Program-made: the position numbers and the translations under genes | Notes under the pieces: model-generated | Told to the model about the DNA's origin: nothing | Database searches by the model: none | Seen by the model: only the letters and a program-made list of their open reading frames with translations | Shown: in pieces, positions 1 to 8,761 of the stretch | Numbering within the stretch: position 1 is the stretch's first letter | How the letters are laid out: each line of letters opens with the position of its first letter | Assembly (NCBI GenBank): GCA_900470155.1 | Contig: UBZT01000020.1 | Location: forward strand, 1 to 64,000 | Length of the DNA: 64,000 nucleotides | Direction: 5' to 3' | Source of the DNA: Hyphomicrobiales bacterium | GTDB lineage: Bacteria; Pseudomonadota; Alphaproteobacteria; Rhizobiales; Rhizobiaceae

Positions 1-324
1 CCGCTTCGCCGGGCTCGCAAGACCCGGTGTATCCGAAAGCGGAACGGGAGGAGTATGGCACAGCTCAAAACGAGGGGGATGAAATGGGGGGCGTTTTGTT
101 GAAAACGTTGGGATATTTCCAAAAGTCATCCCCGCTGAGTGGGGTTTTTGGGGCGGTTTGGGTGAGCCCCCCTCATCCGCCCTTCGGGCACCTTCTCCCT
201 CGGGGGAGAAGGAAGTCACTGCCCACCTTGCCGTCCGCTTTGCGGCGACGTCTTCCGCTCAGGCGGCGCGGGGCCGCGCGCCGGCCTTGCAAAACCAGTA
301 TACGGGACGGCGGACAGACGTTGA
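1..324. other. Intergenic region, no supported gene
   Basis: No convincing coding region is seen. One open frame running in from the left edge stops at the TGA at 79-81 and could be the tail of a gene outside the window, but too little is present to judge. A short GC hairpin followed by five T residues (about 126-149) could be a terminator for such a rightward gene. A palindromic repeat at 167-213 is listed separately. Confidence 0.5.
167..213. repeat. Short palindromic intergenic repeat
   Basis: The stretch contains CTCATCCGCCCTTCGGGCAC followed by a near-perfect hairpin, CCTTCTCCCT / CGGGGGAGAAGG, at 191-212. Short intergenic palindromes with the core CACCTTCTCC...GGAGAAGG are common in Rhizobiaceae genomes. 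Membership in a named family (for example RIME) was not tested. Confidence 0.45.
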
Positions 325-2115
325 TCAATCCACCAGCGCTTCGGCAGCGTGACCGGTGCGTTCCAGATGCACAAGCCTCGGATTGGTGGCCTGGAGATAG
401 GCGGCGGAGCGGCCGATATAGAGGAGGGTCGTGTCGCCGAGTTCGCCGAGGATGCGGCATAGCCGCTCTTCGGTGGCGGGTTCCAGGCCTTCCAGCACGT
501 CATAGAAGACCACCCAGCGTGGCTTGCGCAGGAGAATATTGGCGAAGGCCAGCGCCATCTGTTCGTCCTTGTCGAGCACGCGGTCCCAGCGGGCGCGGTC
601 ATCGAGGCGCCGGACCAGTTCGTCGAGGCCGACGCGGGTAAGCACTGCCCCCAGTTCGGCATCGGTGAAGCTGGCAGAGGGCGCCGGATAGGCCAGCAGG
701 CTGCGCAGACGGCCTTCCGGCAGGTAGCCGACCTGCGGCACGAAGAGGATTTCCTCGTTGGCCGGCAGCGTGATGCTGCCTTCGCCGAAGGGCCAGAGAC
801 CCGCCAGCGCATTGAACAGAAGCTTGCGGTTCACACCCTGATCGCCATTGACCATGATTTTTTCGCCGGCCTTGATGGTGATCTGGCGTTCCTTGAGGCG
901 GAAGGCGCTTTCGCAGGCATCACCGTTGACCCGAACGCAGATCTCGAGCGCTTCAAGGTCGACCTGCCCCGGCTTGCCGCTCGCCATCGCGATGCGGCCG
1001 GCGGTCGGCACCTGTCGGTCGAGATCCATCAGGGCGGCGCGAAAGACGGTGACGCGCATCAGGGCGGCGCGCCAGTCGGCGATGGCGCCAAAATTGTCGA
1101 CATACCAGCGCAGCGCCGAATAGACCTGGGTGAAGGCGGCCGCCGCCATCATCAGGCCGCCGAAGCTCATCGGGCCGGCGAAATAGGCGGGCGAGGCGAT
1201 CAGGATCGGCACGATGATCGCCAGCCAGCCGAAGCCGGCAGTGACCCAGGTGAGATTGGTCAGCGCCATGGCCAGATGGCGGATCGAGCCGATGACGGTG
1301 TCGAGCGTCTGGTGGATATGGCGGCGTTCGGTTTCCTCGCCGCGGGCGAGTGCGATCGCCTCGAGATTTTCGTTCGCCCGCATCAGCGAGAAACGCAGCT
1401 CGGCCTCGCGGGCGTAACGATCGGCATTGAGCCGCGAGAGCTTGGTGCCGACAAGCTGGCTGAGCAGCGAGGCTGCGAGCGCATAGAGGATGGCGCCCCA
1501 GACCATGTAGCCGGGAATGGCAAAGCTGTATTCGCCGACATGAAAGGTGAAATTGCTCGACAGGTTCCACAACACGCCGATGAAGCTGACCAGAAGAATT
1601 GTCGACTGGACCAGGCCGATGGTCAGCGAGGTGGTCATTTCGGCGAGTTTGCGCGCGTCTTCATGCAGGCGCTGGTCGGGATTGACGCCGAGCGGGCTCG
1701 ACATCGACAGGCGGAAGGCCCGCCTGTCCGTCAGCCACTGGTCGACGACATCGCGCGACAGGCCCTCGCGCATGTAGAGCGCCGTCATCTGGTTGAGCCA
1801 GGTCTGGATGACATTGAGCAGCAGCAGGAAGCCGGCGATGAAGGCGAAGTTGCGCAATTCGTTGAGGAAGGCTGAAAGATCACGCCGTTCCAGCGCGTTG
1901 TAGAAGGGTGCATTCCACTGGTTGAGAAGTACCGTGCCGTAGGCGGTCAGGAGGATGATGCCGAGCAGGGCGGTGGCGAAGGCGAGAATGCGGTTGCGCA
2001 CCGCCGATTGCCAGAAACTGTCCAGGGCTATCGAAAGCTGGCGGTTGAAGCTCAGTTCGGCAGCCGGCAGCGTGCCCTCGGCGGCGCTCTGCTGTTCGGT
2101 ATGAAAGGTTACCAT
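325..2115 (-). CDS. SbmA/BacA-type ABC transporter, permease-ATPase fusion with degenerate ATPase motifs
   Basis: Fused half-transporter of about 596 aa: an N-terminal ABC_membrane_2-type membrane domain (about residues 20-350, with the family motif NPDQR and several hydrophobic helices) followed by a nucleotide-binding domain. Homologues with an active domain move peptides, cobalamin or fatty acyl compounds across the inner membrane. The ATPase core is broken. The P-loop reads GDQGVNRK instead of GxxGxGK(S/T), the signature reads LDKDEQ instead of LSxGEQ, and the Walker B region reads VVFYDVLEG instead of a hydrophobic stretch ending in DE. It may therefore be an ATP-independent transporter like BacA/SbmA, or act with another ATPase. 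An ATG at 2115 is preferred over the GTG at 2121. The gene is divergent from the thi operon and stands alone. Family assignment is strong; substrate is unknown. Confidence 0.85.
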   Translation of the reverse strand: MVTFHTEQQSAAEGTLPAAELSFNRQLSIALDSFWQSAVRNRILAFATALLGIILLTAYGTVLLNQWNAPFYNALERRDLSAFLNELRNFAFIAGFLLLLNVIQTWLNQMTALYMREGLSRDVVDQWLTDRRAFRLSMSSPLGVNPDQRLHEDARKLAEMTTSLTIGLVQSTILLVSFIGVLWNLSSNFTFHVGEYSFAIPGYMVWGAILYALAASLLSQLVGTKLSRLNADRYAREAELRFSLMRANENLEAIALARGEETERRHIHQTLDTVIGSIRHLAMALTNLTWVTAGFGWLAIIVPILIASPAYFAGPMSFGGLMMAAAAFTQVYSALRWYVDNFGAIADWRAALMRVTVFRAALMDLDRQVPTAGRIAMASGKPGQVDLEALEICVRVNGDACESAFRLKERQITIKAGEKIMVNGDQGVNRKLLFNALAGLWPFGEGSITLPANEEILFVPQVGYLPEGRLRSLLAYPAPSASFTDAELGAVLTRVGLDELVRRLDDRARWDRVLDKDEQMALAFANILLRKPRWVVFYDVLEGLEPATEERLCRILGELGDTTLLYIGRSAAYLQATNPRLVHLERTGHAAEALVD

Positions 2116-2251
2116 GCGCACTCATCCCATCGATCGCTGATAAGGTCTAGCATGCAGGGCTTGCGTTTCCCTTACCCTTTGGCGCGGCCCTGCCGTGCAC
2201 GATACGCAAGGCACATCTTGCGCCGACCCGCGCGGCGCGCTATCTCAAGAC

Positions 2252-2352
2252 TGCTCTAACGGGGTGCCTTTCGTTCCATCGGGACGAAATGCTGAGAGGC
2301 GAAAGCCAACCCGCGGAACCTGATCCGGTTAACACCGGCGGAGGGATTAGAC
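2252..2352 (+). promoter_or_regulatory. TPP riboswitch (THI element)
   Basis: The sequence carries the two conserved THI-box halves: CTGAGAGGC at 2292-2300 and ACCTGATCCGGTTAACACC at 2318-2336, followed by GGCGGAGGGA. A 5' stem (GGGGTGCC) starts near 2261. It lies directly upstream of thiB. No clear terminator follows, and the Shine-Dalgarno AGGAGGAG near 2397 is close, so control by sequestering the ribosome site is likely (inference). Binding of thiamine pyrophosphate would repress thiBPQ. Confidence 0.95.
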
Positions 2353-2409
2353 GCGTCGATCGCAAAGCGCCCTATCCCGAGATCAATTGTTTTTTAGGAG
2401 GAGGGCGTC

Positions 2410-3450
2410 ATGCCATCATATCTCGTCGACACCTTGCGTTCCGGTCTTGCCGCAGCGCTTCTCGCAACAGCCTTTCTCGGGTCAGGTCTGGTGCTGCCGG
2501 CGCATGCCGCCGACAAGGTGCTGACCGTCTATACCTATGAGAGCTTCATTTCCGAATGGGGCCCGGGGCCGAAGGTCAAGGAAGCTTTCGAGAAAAGCTG
2601 CGACTGCACGGTCAATTTCGTCGGCGTCGCCGATGGCGTGGCCCTGCTGACGCGGCTGAAGCTGGAAGGCGAGGGCTCGAAGGCCGATGTGGTTCTCGGG
2701 ATTGATACCAGCCTGACCGAGGAAGCCAAGCAGACCGGCCTTTTTGAAGCCTCCGGCATCGATCTTGCCAAGGCCAAGGTGCCGGGCGGCTTTTCCGACG
2801 ATGTCTTCGTGCCCTATGACTACGGCCATTTCGCCGTGGTCTATGACACCGAGACGCTGAAAAATCCGCCGACGAGCCTGAAGGAACTGGTCGAGGGCGA
2901 CCCGAGCCAGAAGATCGTCATCGAGGATCCGCGCACCTCGACGCCCGGGCTCGGCCTGCTGCTCTGGGTCAAGTCGGTCTATGGCGACAAGGCGCCGGAA
3001 GCCTGGGCGAAGCTCAAGGGCCGCGTATTGACGGTGACGCCCGGCTGGTCGGAGGCTTACGGCCTGTTCACCAAGGGCGAGGCGCCGATGGTGCTGTCCT
3101 ATACGACCTCGCCGGCCTATCACATGGTGGCGGAAGAGACCGATCGCTACCAGGCGGCGGAATTCTCCGAGGGCCACTACATCCAGATCGAGGTCGCGGG
3201 CCTGTTGAAGAACGCGCCGGACAAGGATCTGGCCCGGCAGTTCCTCGCCTTCATGCTGGAGCCGGGCTTCCAGGATACCATTCCGACGAACAACTGGATG
3301 ATGCCGGCGGCTGCCACATCCGAGCCGCTGCCCGACGCGTTCGGCAAGCTGGTGCAGCCGAAGACCACCTTCCTGATGAGTTCGGCCGAGGTCGCCGCCA
3401 ACCGCAAGGCGTGGATCGACGAATGGCTGGCAGCGATGACGCTGAACTGA
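2410..3450 (+). CDS. thiB: Thiamine ABC transporter, periplasmic substrate-binding protein
   Basis: Binds thiamine or its phosphates in the periplasm and delivers it to ThiPQ. The 346-aa product starts with a signal peptide (hydrophobic core LAAALLATAFLGSGLV) with likely cleavage after AHA (about residue 34), followed by the family start DKVLTVYTYESF. The ATG has a strong Shine-Dalgarno, AGGAGGAGGG, about 6 bases upstream. The gene is first in thiBPQ and lies under the TPP riboswitch, which strongly supports thiamine over other substrates of this spermidine/iron-binding fold family. Length is normal for the family. Confidence 0.95.
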   Translation: MPSYLVDTLRSGLAAALLATAFLGSGLVLPAHAADKVLTVYTYESFISEWGPGPKVKEAFEKSCDCTVNFVGVADGVALLTRLKLEGEGSKADVVLGIDTSLTEEAKQTGLFEASGIDLAKAKVPGGFSDDVFVPYDYGHFAVVYDTETLKNPPTSLKELVEGDPSQKIVIEDPRTSTPGLGLLLWVKSVYGDKAPEAWAKLKGRVLTVTPGWSEAYGLFTKGEAPMVLSYTTSPAYHMVAEETDRYQAAEFSEGHYIQIEVAGLLKNAPDKDLARQFLAFMLEPGFQDTIPTNNWMMPAAATSEPLPDAFGKLVQPKTTFLMSSAEVAANRKAWIDEWLAAMTLN

Positions 3451-3457
3451 GCCGAGC

Positions 3458-5092
3458 ATGGCACGCTCGCGCATCCTGTCCAACGCCGAAAGGCTGCCGG
3501 CTCTGGCCGGCGGTCTTCTGGTGCTGGGGCTGGTCGCGGGTTTTATCGGCACGGCGCTGGTTGCCCTGCTCAGCGGCCGGATGGACGGCGCATTGCTCGG
3601 CGTAATCGGCGATCCGGTGGTGCATTCGGTGTTGCGCTTCACGCTGTTTCAGGCGGCTCTTTCGACGGTTTTGTCGGTCATGCTTGCCCTGCCGGTTGCC
3701 AGTGCGCTGGCGCGCCAGCCGGGGTTTGCCGGTCGCAGCTGGCTGATCCGTCTGATGGCCGTGCCGATGGGCCTGCCGGTTCTGATCGGGGCGCTCGGGC
3801 TGATCGGTATCTTCGGGCGGCAGGGCATCATCAATGATGCATTGGCCTTTGTCGGCCTTGCCGAGCCGGTGTCGATCTACGGACTTTCCGGCATCCTGAT
3901 CGCGCATGTGTTCTTCAACCTGCCGCTGGCGACCCGGCTGATGCTGTCGGCGCTGGAGCGGGTGCCGGCGGAATACTGGCGCTCGGCGGCAAGCCTCGGC
4001 CTGTCGCCGCTGTCGATCTTCCGCTTCATCGAATGGCCGGTGCTGGCGCGGGTCATTCCGGGTGCCAGCGGGCTGATCTTCATGCTGTGCGTCACCAGTT
4101 TCACCCTGGTTCTGGTGTTTGGCGGCGGGCCGGCGGCCACGACGATCGAGGTGGCGATCTATCAGGCGCTGCGCTTCGATTTCGACCCGGAGCGGGCGGT
4201 GTCATTGGCGCTGATGCAGATCGTCGTCACCGGCGCGATCCTTTCTGCCCTGAGCCTGCTGCCGGCGGCAGACGATACCGGCCAGACCAGCGGCCGGCGG
4301 TTTGTCCGATTTGACGGCATGGGGCTGCCGATCCGGCTGCTGGATGCTGTCGTGCTCCTGCTGGCGGGGCTGTTTCTCGTGCTGCCGCTGGCCCAGGTAA
4401 TCGTCTCGGGGGTGAATGCCGATCTGATCAAGCTGTTGCGGGAGCCGGCATTCCGGCAGGCGGCGGGTACCAGCCTGATCATCGCATCGTCAGCCGGCCT
4501 GCTTGCGCTCGCCTGCGCCTATGGGGTGGTTTCGGCACGGGCCGCGCTTTCGTCAGCGCGGCCCTTCGCCTTCGGGTCGCGGCTGTTTTCGGCATCCCTC
4601 GCGGCAAGTTCGTCGCTGGTGCTGCTGGTGCCGACCAGCGTTCTGGCGACCGGCTGGTTCCTGGCCTTGCGCGCGCATGGCGATATCGCGACATTTGCGC
4701 CGGTGATCGTCATCGGTATCAATGCGCTGATGGCGCTGCCGTTTACCATGCGGGTGCTGGAGCCGGCCTTTGTCGAGCATCGGGCCCGCACCGGCCGGCT
4801 TGCGGCCTCGCTGGGGCTTTCCGGGCTGTCGCGCGTGCGCCTGGTCGACTGGCCGGTGCTGAAGCGGCCGCTTACCATGGCGCTCGCCTTTGCCATGGCG
4901 CTGTCGCTCGGCGATCTCGGGGCGGTGGCGCTGTTCGGGTCGGAAAATATCTCGACGCTGCCGTCGCTGATCTATGCGCGCATGGGCAGCTATCGCAGCC
5001 ATGATGCCGATGGTCTTGCGCTGATTCTGGGGGCGATCTGCCTGGTGCTGGCGCTGATCGGCGCGCCGCAAGGAAAGGACATGCGCCGATGA
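3458..5092 (+). CDS. thiP: Thiamine ABC transporter, permease
   Basis: Inner-membrane channel of the thiamine importer. The 544-aa product is the double-length type: two tandem binding-protein-dependent permease domains, each with about six hydrophobic helices and an EAA-like loop (ERVPAEYWRSAASLGLSPLS near residue 170, and RTGRLAASLGLSGLSRVRL near residue 450). It starts 7 bases after thiB and overlaps thiQ by 4 bases (ATGA). Order and coupling indicate a three-gene transporter operon. Confidence 0.95.
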   Translation: MARSRILSNAERLPALAGGLLVLGLVAGFIGTALVALLSGRMDGALLGVIGDPVVHSVLRFTLFQAALSTVLSVMLALPVASALARQPGFAGRSWLIRLMAVPMGLPVLIGALGLIGIFGRQGIINDALAFVGLAEPVSIYGLSGILIAHVFFNLPLATRLMLSALERVPAEYWRSAASLGLSPLSIFRFIEWPVLARVIPGASGLIFMLCVTSFTLVLVFGGGPAATTIEVAIYQALRFDFDPERAVSLALMQIVVTGAILSALSLLPAADDTGQTSGRRFVRFDGMGLPIRLLDAVVLLLAGLFLVLPLAQVIVSGVNADLIKLLREPAFRQAAGTSLIIASSAGLLALACAYGVVSARAALSSARPFAFGSRLFSASLAASSSLVLLVPTSVLATGWFLALRAHGDIATFAPVIVIGINALMALPFTMRVLEPAFVEHRARTGRLAASLGLSGLSRVRLVDWPVLKRPLTMALAFAMALSLGDLGAVALFGSENISTLPSLIYARMGSYRSHDADGLALILGAICLVLALIGAPQGKDMRR

Positions 5093-5814
5093 TGGCGGAA
5101 AAAGCGGCGGCGATCCGCCTTGACCAGGTGCGGCTGACGCTCGGCGCGCCGTCATTTCACTTCGACTGCCGCTTCGAGGCGGGGGCAATCACGGCGGTTA
5201 TCGGGCCTTCGGGCTCGGGCAAGTCGACCTTGCTCAACCTGATTTCCGGTTTCGAGCGACCGGACAGCGGCCGCGTGCTGATCGGCGACCGCGACGTCAC
5301 CGCGCTTGCACCCGCCGAGCGGCCGGTGTCGCTGGTGTTCCAGGACAACAATCTGTTTGCCCATCTCGACCTCTACACCAATATCGGGCTCGGCATTCAT
5401 CCGGCGCTGCGGTTGACGGCGGCGGACCGCCAGGCGGTGTCGGTTGCGCTGGAGCGGGTCGGGCTCGGTGGCTTCGAGCGACGGCTGCCGGGTTCGCTGT
5501 CGGGCGGCGAGCGGCAGCGGGCGGCCTTTGCCCGGGCGCTGGTGCGCGACAAGCCGGTGCTGCTGCTCGACGAACCGTTTGCGGCGCTCGATCCGGGGCT
5601 GCGGGCGGTGATGGTCGAGCTGCTCGCCGATCTGCACGGCGAGACCGGGGCGACGATCGTGCTCGTCACCCATGATCCGCGCGATGTCGAGCGGCTGGCC
5701 CGCGACGTGGTCTTCCTCGAGGACGGTCGCGTGCTGGTTGCAGCGACGACGGCGGATTTTTTCGCCCGCCGGGATCTCGACGCCGTGCGGCGCTTTGCCG
5801 GAGGCGATGCCTGA
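5089..5814 (+). CDS. thiQ: Thiamine ABC transporter, ATPase
   Basis: Energises thiamine import through ThiP. The 241-aa protein has a complete set of motifs: Walker A GPSGSGKST (about residues 42-50), Q-loop VFQDNN, signature LSGGERQRAA, Walker B VLLLDEPFAALD and the switch His in VTHDP. The start at 5089 has two consecutive ATG codons and overlaps the thiP stop, so translation is probably coupled. It is the last gene of the TPP-controlled operon. Confidence 0.95.
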   Translation: MMAEKAAAIRLDQVRLTLGAPSFHFDCRFEAGAITAVIGPSGSGKSTLLNLISGFERPDSGRVLIGDRDVTALAPAERPVSLVFQDNNLFAHLDLYTNIGLGIHPALRLTAADRQAVSVALERVGLGGFERRLPGSLSGGERQRAAFARALVRDKPVLLLDEPFAALDPGLRAVMVELLADLHGETGATIVLVTHDPRDVERLARDVVFLEDGRVLVAATTADFFARRDLDAVRRFAGGDA

Positions 5815-6120
5815 CGTGATGCACCATCCGATGTTCCACCCGATGCCGAAGTCGAAGACGGCGAGCGGCCTTCGCCTTAATTTCGTCGTTCGCCGGTGTC
5901 ATGCGCCAAGGGAATGGGTGCTTGGCGTCAACAAGCCTTGGTCATCTCATGTGTCGCGCCTATCTTATACAGCATGCGGTTTTTTCGCATTGTGTGAAAT
6001 GGCGGCAGATGCTTGATGGGATAGACCGATTCTCGCCTTGGTTGGCTGCGTGATTGCGTGGCCATGGGCCGGGATCTCGGGCTCGACAGGCGTTCACGAA
6101 GGTTTAGGCAAAGGGGCAGG
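5815..6120. other. Intergenic region between thiQ and the M48 protease gene
   Basis: About 300 bases without a supported gene. A weak stem (ATGCG / CGCAT, around 5973-5989) encloses a run of T residues, but it is too short to call a terminator. The promoter of the protease gene presumably lies here, with no match to a known box recognised. Confidence 0.4.
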
Positions 6121-7647
6121 ATGCAGTTTTTGACCGGGAACAGCGCGTTGGCCGCCGAAAACGTTCGGCGGCGCGGGTCCGCGAGGTTTGTCTCGTCGAT
6201 GGCTGCTCTTGTCAGCCTCAGCCTCCTGCTGTCTTCCTGCCAGTCGCTGTTCGAACAGGCCTATGTGCCGAGCGTCGCACCGTCGAACAATCCGCAGATC
6301 GTCGACGAGGTACAGAAGGATGATCCGCGGGCGCAGATGGGTGCGCGCGAACATCCGCGCATCGTGGCAAGTTATGGCGGCGAATATTCCGACGCCAAGA
6401 CCGAACGGCTTGTCGCGCGCATTGCCGGTGCGCTGACGGCGGTGTCGGAAAATCCGAACCAGTCCTACCGGATCACCATCCTCAATTCGCCGGCAATCAA
6501 TGCGTTCGCGCTGCCGGGCGGTTATCTCTACGTAACGCGCGGCCTTTTGGCGCTTGCCAACGACGCTTCGGAAGTGGCGGCCGTGCTCAGCCACGAAATG
6601 GCGCATGTGACGGCCAATCACGGCATCGAGCGGCAGCGCCGCGAAGAGGCGGAAGTGATCGCCAGCCGGGTGGTCGCCGAAGTTCTGTCGAGCGATCTTG
6701 CCGGCAAGCAGGCGCTCGCCCGCGGCAAGCTGCGTCTCGCCGCCTTTTCGCGCCAGCAGGAACTGCAGGCCGACGTGATCGGCGTGCGCACGCTGGGCGA
6801 GGCCGGATACGACCCTTATGCGGCGGCGCGCTTCCTCGATTCGATGGCGCGCTACAGCCAGTTCACCTCGGTCGATCCCGATGCCGACCAGAGCCTCGAC
6901 TTCCTGTCGAGCCATCCCAACGCGCCGCAGCGCGTCGACCTCGCCAAGCGCCATGCCCGGGCCTTCGGTCCGGAGGGCACGCATGGCGAGACAGGGCGGG
7001 ACTATTATCTGAACGGCATCAATGGCCTGCTCTACGGCGACAGCCCGCAGGAAGGCTATGTGCGCGGCCAGACCTTCCTGCATGGCACACTCGGCATCCG
7101 CTTCGACGTGCCGGCCGGCTTCCAGATCGACAACAAGGTGGAAGCCGTTCTGGCGACCGGGCCGGGCGATGTGGCGATCCGTTTCGATGGCGTCGCTGAC
7201 AGCCAGAAGATGACGCTGTCGAACTATATTTCGAGCGGCTGGGTCACCGGGCTTTTGCCGGAAACCATCCAGATGACCACGGTCAACGGACTGGAAGCTG
7301 CGACCGCAAGGGCCTCGGCCGATCGCTGGGACTTCGATATCACCGTGATCCGTATCGGCACGCAGATCTTCCGCTTCCTGACCGCCGTACCGAAGGGCAG
7401 CGCGGCGCTGGAGCCGACGGCGCAGCAGCTGCGCACGAGTTTCCGGCGGATTTCGCCGGAGGAGGCTGCCTCGCTGAAGCCGCTGCGGGTTCGCGTCGTC
7501 ACCGTCGGGGCAAAGGACGATATCGGCACGCTGTCGGCCCGGATGATGGGCACCGACCGCAAGCTCGAACTGTTCCGGCTGATCAATGCGCTCGGACCGA
7601 CATCGACGGTGGCGCCGGGCATGCGGGTGAAGATCATCTCCGAGTAA
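6121..7647 (+). CDS. M48-family metalloprotease, lipoprotein
   Basis: Probable periplasmic or outer-membrane-attached zinc protease of 508 aa. A lipoprotein signal is visible (hydrophobic stretch ending LLLSSC, lipidated Cys at about residue 40). The M48 zinc site HEMAH lies in LSHEMAHVTANHG, with a downstream glutamate in the QELQADVIG segment as expected for the third ligand. The C-terminal 60 residues look like a LysM-like small domain. ATG 6121 follows AGGGGCAGG and gives a sensible signal; an in-frame upstream ATG at 6058 would add 21 charged residues. Members of this family (BepA, LoiP and relatives) act in envelope protein quality control; the substrate here is unknown. It stands alone. 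Confidence 0.85.
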   Translation: MQFLTGNSALAAENVRRRGSARFVSSMAALVSLSLLLSSCQSLFEQAYVPSVAPSNNPQIVDEVQKDDPRAQMGAREHPRIVASYGGEYSDAKTERLVARIAGALTAVSENPNQSYRITILNSPAINAFALPGGYLYVTRGLLALANDASEVAAVLSHEMAHVTANHGIERQRREEAEVIASRVVAEVLSSDLAGKQALARGKLRLAAFSRQQELQADVIGVRTLGEAGYDPYAAARFLDSMARYSQFTSVDPDADQSLDFLSSHPNAPQRVDLAKRHARAFGPEGTHGETGRDYYLNGINGLLYGDSPQEGYVRGQTFLHGTLGIRFDVPAGFQIDNKVEAVLATGPGDVAIRFDGVADSQKMTLSNYISSGWVTGLLPETIQMTTVNGLEAATARASADRWDFDITVIRIGTQIFRFLTAVPKGSAALEPTAQQLRTSFRRISPEEAASLKPLRVRVVTVGAKDDIGTLSARMMGTDRKLELFRLINALGPTSTVAPGMRVKIISE

Positions 7648-7843
7648 GGGCATGGACCCTTTCGGCACTCAGGACGCCCGGCGGGTTCCAACGCATTTGC
7701 GCGGGCGGCGCAGGCAGCGCCCCGTGAGTGATGGTTTTGCCGAATGTCTTCGATATTACCGAATGATCGCCTGATAGCGTTGCCCGATCGGCAGATCCGG
7801 CCGACGGCGCTCTCCACAGAGCAGTCCTCTTTCCGTCTGAAAC

Positions 7844-8524
7844 TCAGCTTGCCAGGTTCTTGGCCTCCAGGCCGATGACGATGGCTATGACAAACGCGAC
7901 GACGCTTGCGCAGACGAATGCCACGGAGAAGGCGCCGATTGCTTTTGCTACTCCCGTCTGCCGAGCCTGAATAAACCACCTCACCTGTGCTTGAGCGTAC
8001 CACAGGGTGGCAAATGCCAGCGTGACGAGACCGATCGTGACGCCTTCCGCGTGTGGCATGAAGAGGAAATCAAATGCCAGGCCGACAATGAATGCAAAAG
8101 GCGCCGCGACATAACACTGGCTGAAGAAGGGTGGACGCAGAGAATTGCGGGTGATCCTGACGGACTGCTGGCGCAGCATGGCGACGGCCATGCACAGCGG
8201 GTAGATCCCGAACACCACGCCGCGGGCAATCAGCAGGTTTGACCCCGATCCCAGTTCCTTCGCAACGATCGTTGGATCGTAAGACGTCGGAAAGGCGGTC
8301 GAAAGCCCTTGTGACAGAAGAAGTGTGATCAGGAGAAACAGGGGAGGGCTCAGCGTATCTTCGTACTGGTCCTCGGGTCTGTCGGCCAGTTCGCTGTCGG
8401 CGTAGCGCATCATGCGCAGCGGGTTGACGACGGAACGCCACATCGTGAGCGGATAAAACAACAGCCAGGACACCAGCTCGTAGAGCAGCTCTTCCAGCGA
8501 TTTGAGCAGTTTCATAAAGTCCAA
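7844..8524 (-). CDS. Multi-pass membrane protein of unknown function
   Basis: The 226-aa product has an amphipathic N-terminus and roughly five hydrophobic segments (LFLLITLLLSQGL, LIARGVVFGIYPLCMAVAML, FAFIVGLAFDFLFM, VTLAFATLWYAQ, VAFVCASVVAFVIAIVIGL), resembling Yip1/permease-like hypothetical proteins found in rhizobia. The best start is a TTG at 8524: AGGAGG ends 5 bases before it, whereas the internal ATG at 8512 would be 14 bases away. It is convergent with the protease gene and divergent from the small ORF at 8630. No function can be assigned. Confidence 0.7.
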   Translation of the reverse strand: MDFMKLLKSLEELLYELVSWLLFYPLTMWRSVVNPLRMMRYADSELADRPEDQYEDTLSPPLFLLITLLLSQGLSTAFPTSYDPTIVAKELGSGSNLLIARGVVFGIYPLCMAVAMLRQQSVRITRNSLRPPFFSQCYVAAPFAFIVGLAFDFLFMPHAEGVTIGLVTLAFATLWYAQAQVRWFIQARQTGVAKAIGAFSVAFVCASVVAFVIAIVIGLEAKNLAS

Positions 8525-8629
8525 GGCGACCTCCTGTTGCCGCTATTGTCTGTGGTTTTAGACACATAACAGGGCATCCAGAGAGCGTCACGCCATGATC
8601 GTCATGGACGTCTCAAGGGAGGAAAACCA

Positions 8630-8761
8630 ATGTCAGGGGGCGATCGTCAGTTTGGCCAATCTGGAAAGGCGGATCCCGCCGGCGTTGCGAATACGTTGCG
8701 AATACGGCGAATTCAGTCTTTAATTCATCCGCCAATATCAACTCGGAAAGGTCGGCCATGA
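8630..8761 (+). CDS. Small ORF, possible leader or broken 5' part of the next gene
   Basis: A 43-codon ORF (begins MSGGDRQFGQ) with an excellent Shine-Dalgarno (GGGAGGAAAACCA before ATG) ends in a TGA that overlaps the ATG of the following gene (ATGA at 8758-8761), an arrangement that allows translational coupling. The first 20 codons look coding; later ones do not. A perfect 11-bp tandem duplication inside it (8683-8704) shifts the frame: with one copy the ORF would read straight into the downstream gene. No family was recognised. It could be a real small gene, a coupling leader, or a recently broken N-terminal extension. Confidence 0.4.
   Translation: MSGGDRQFGQSGKADPAGVANTLRIRRIQSLIHPPISTRKGRP
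8683..8704. repeat. 11-bp perfect tandem duplication
   Basis: CGTTGCGAATA occurs twice back to back (8683-8693 and 8694-8704). Its length is not a multiple of three, so gain or loss of a copy switches the reading frame of the small ORF at 8630. Confidence 0.9.

Noticed and set aside
6094..7668. Long open frame antisense to the M48 protease gene
   Set aside because: Very Arg/His/Gln rich, typical of antisense reading in GC-rich DNA, while the plus strand has the full zinc motif and lipoprotein signal.
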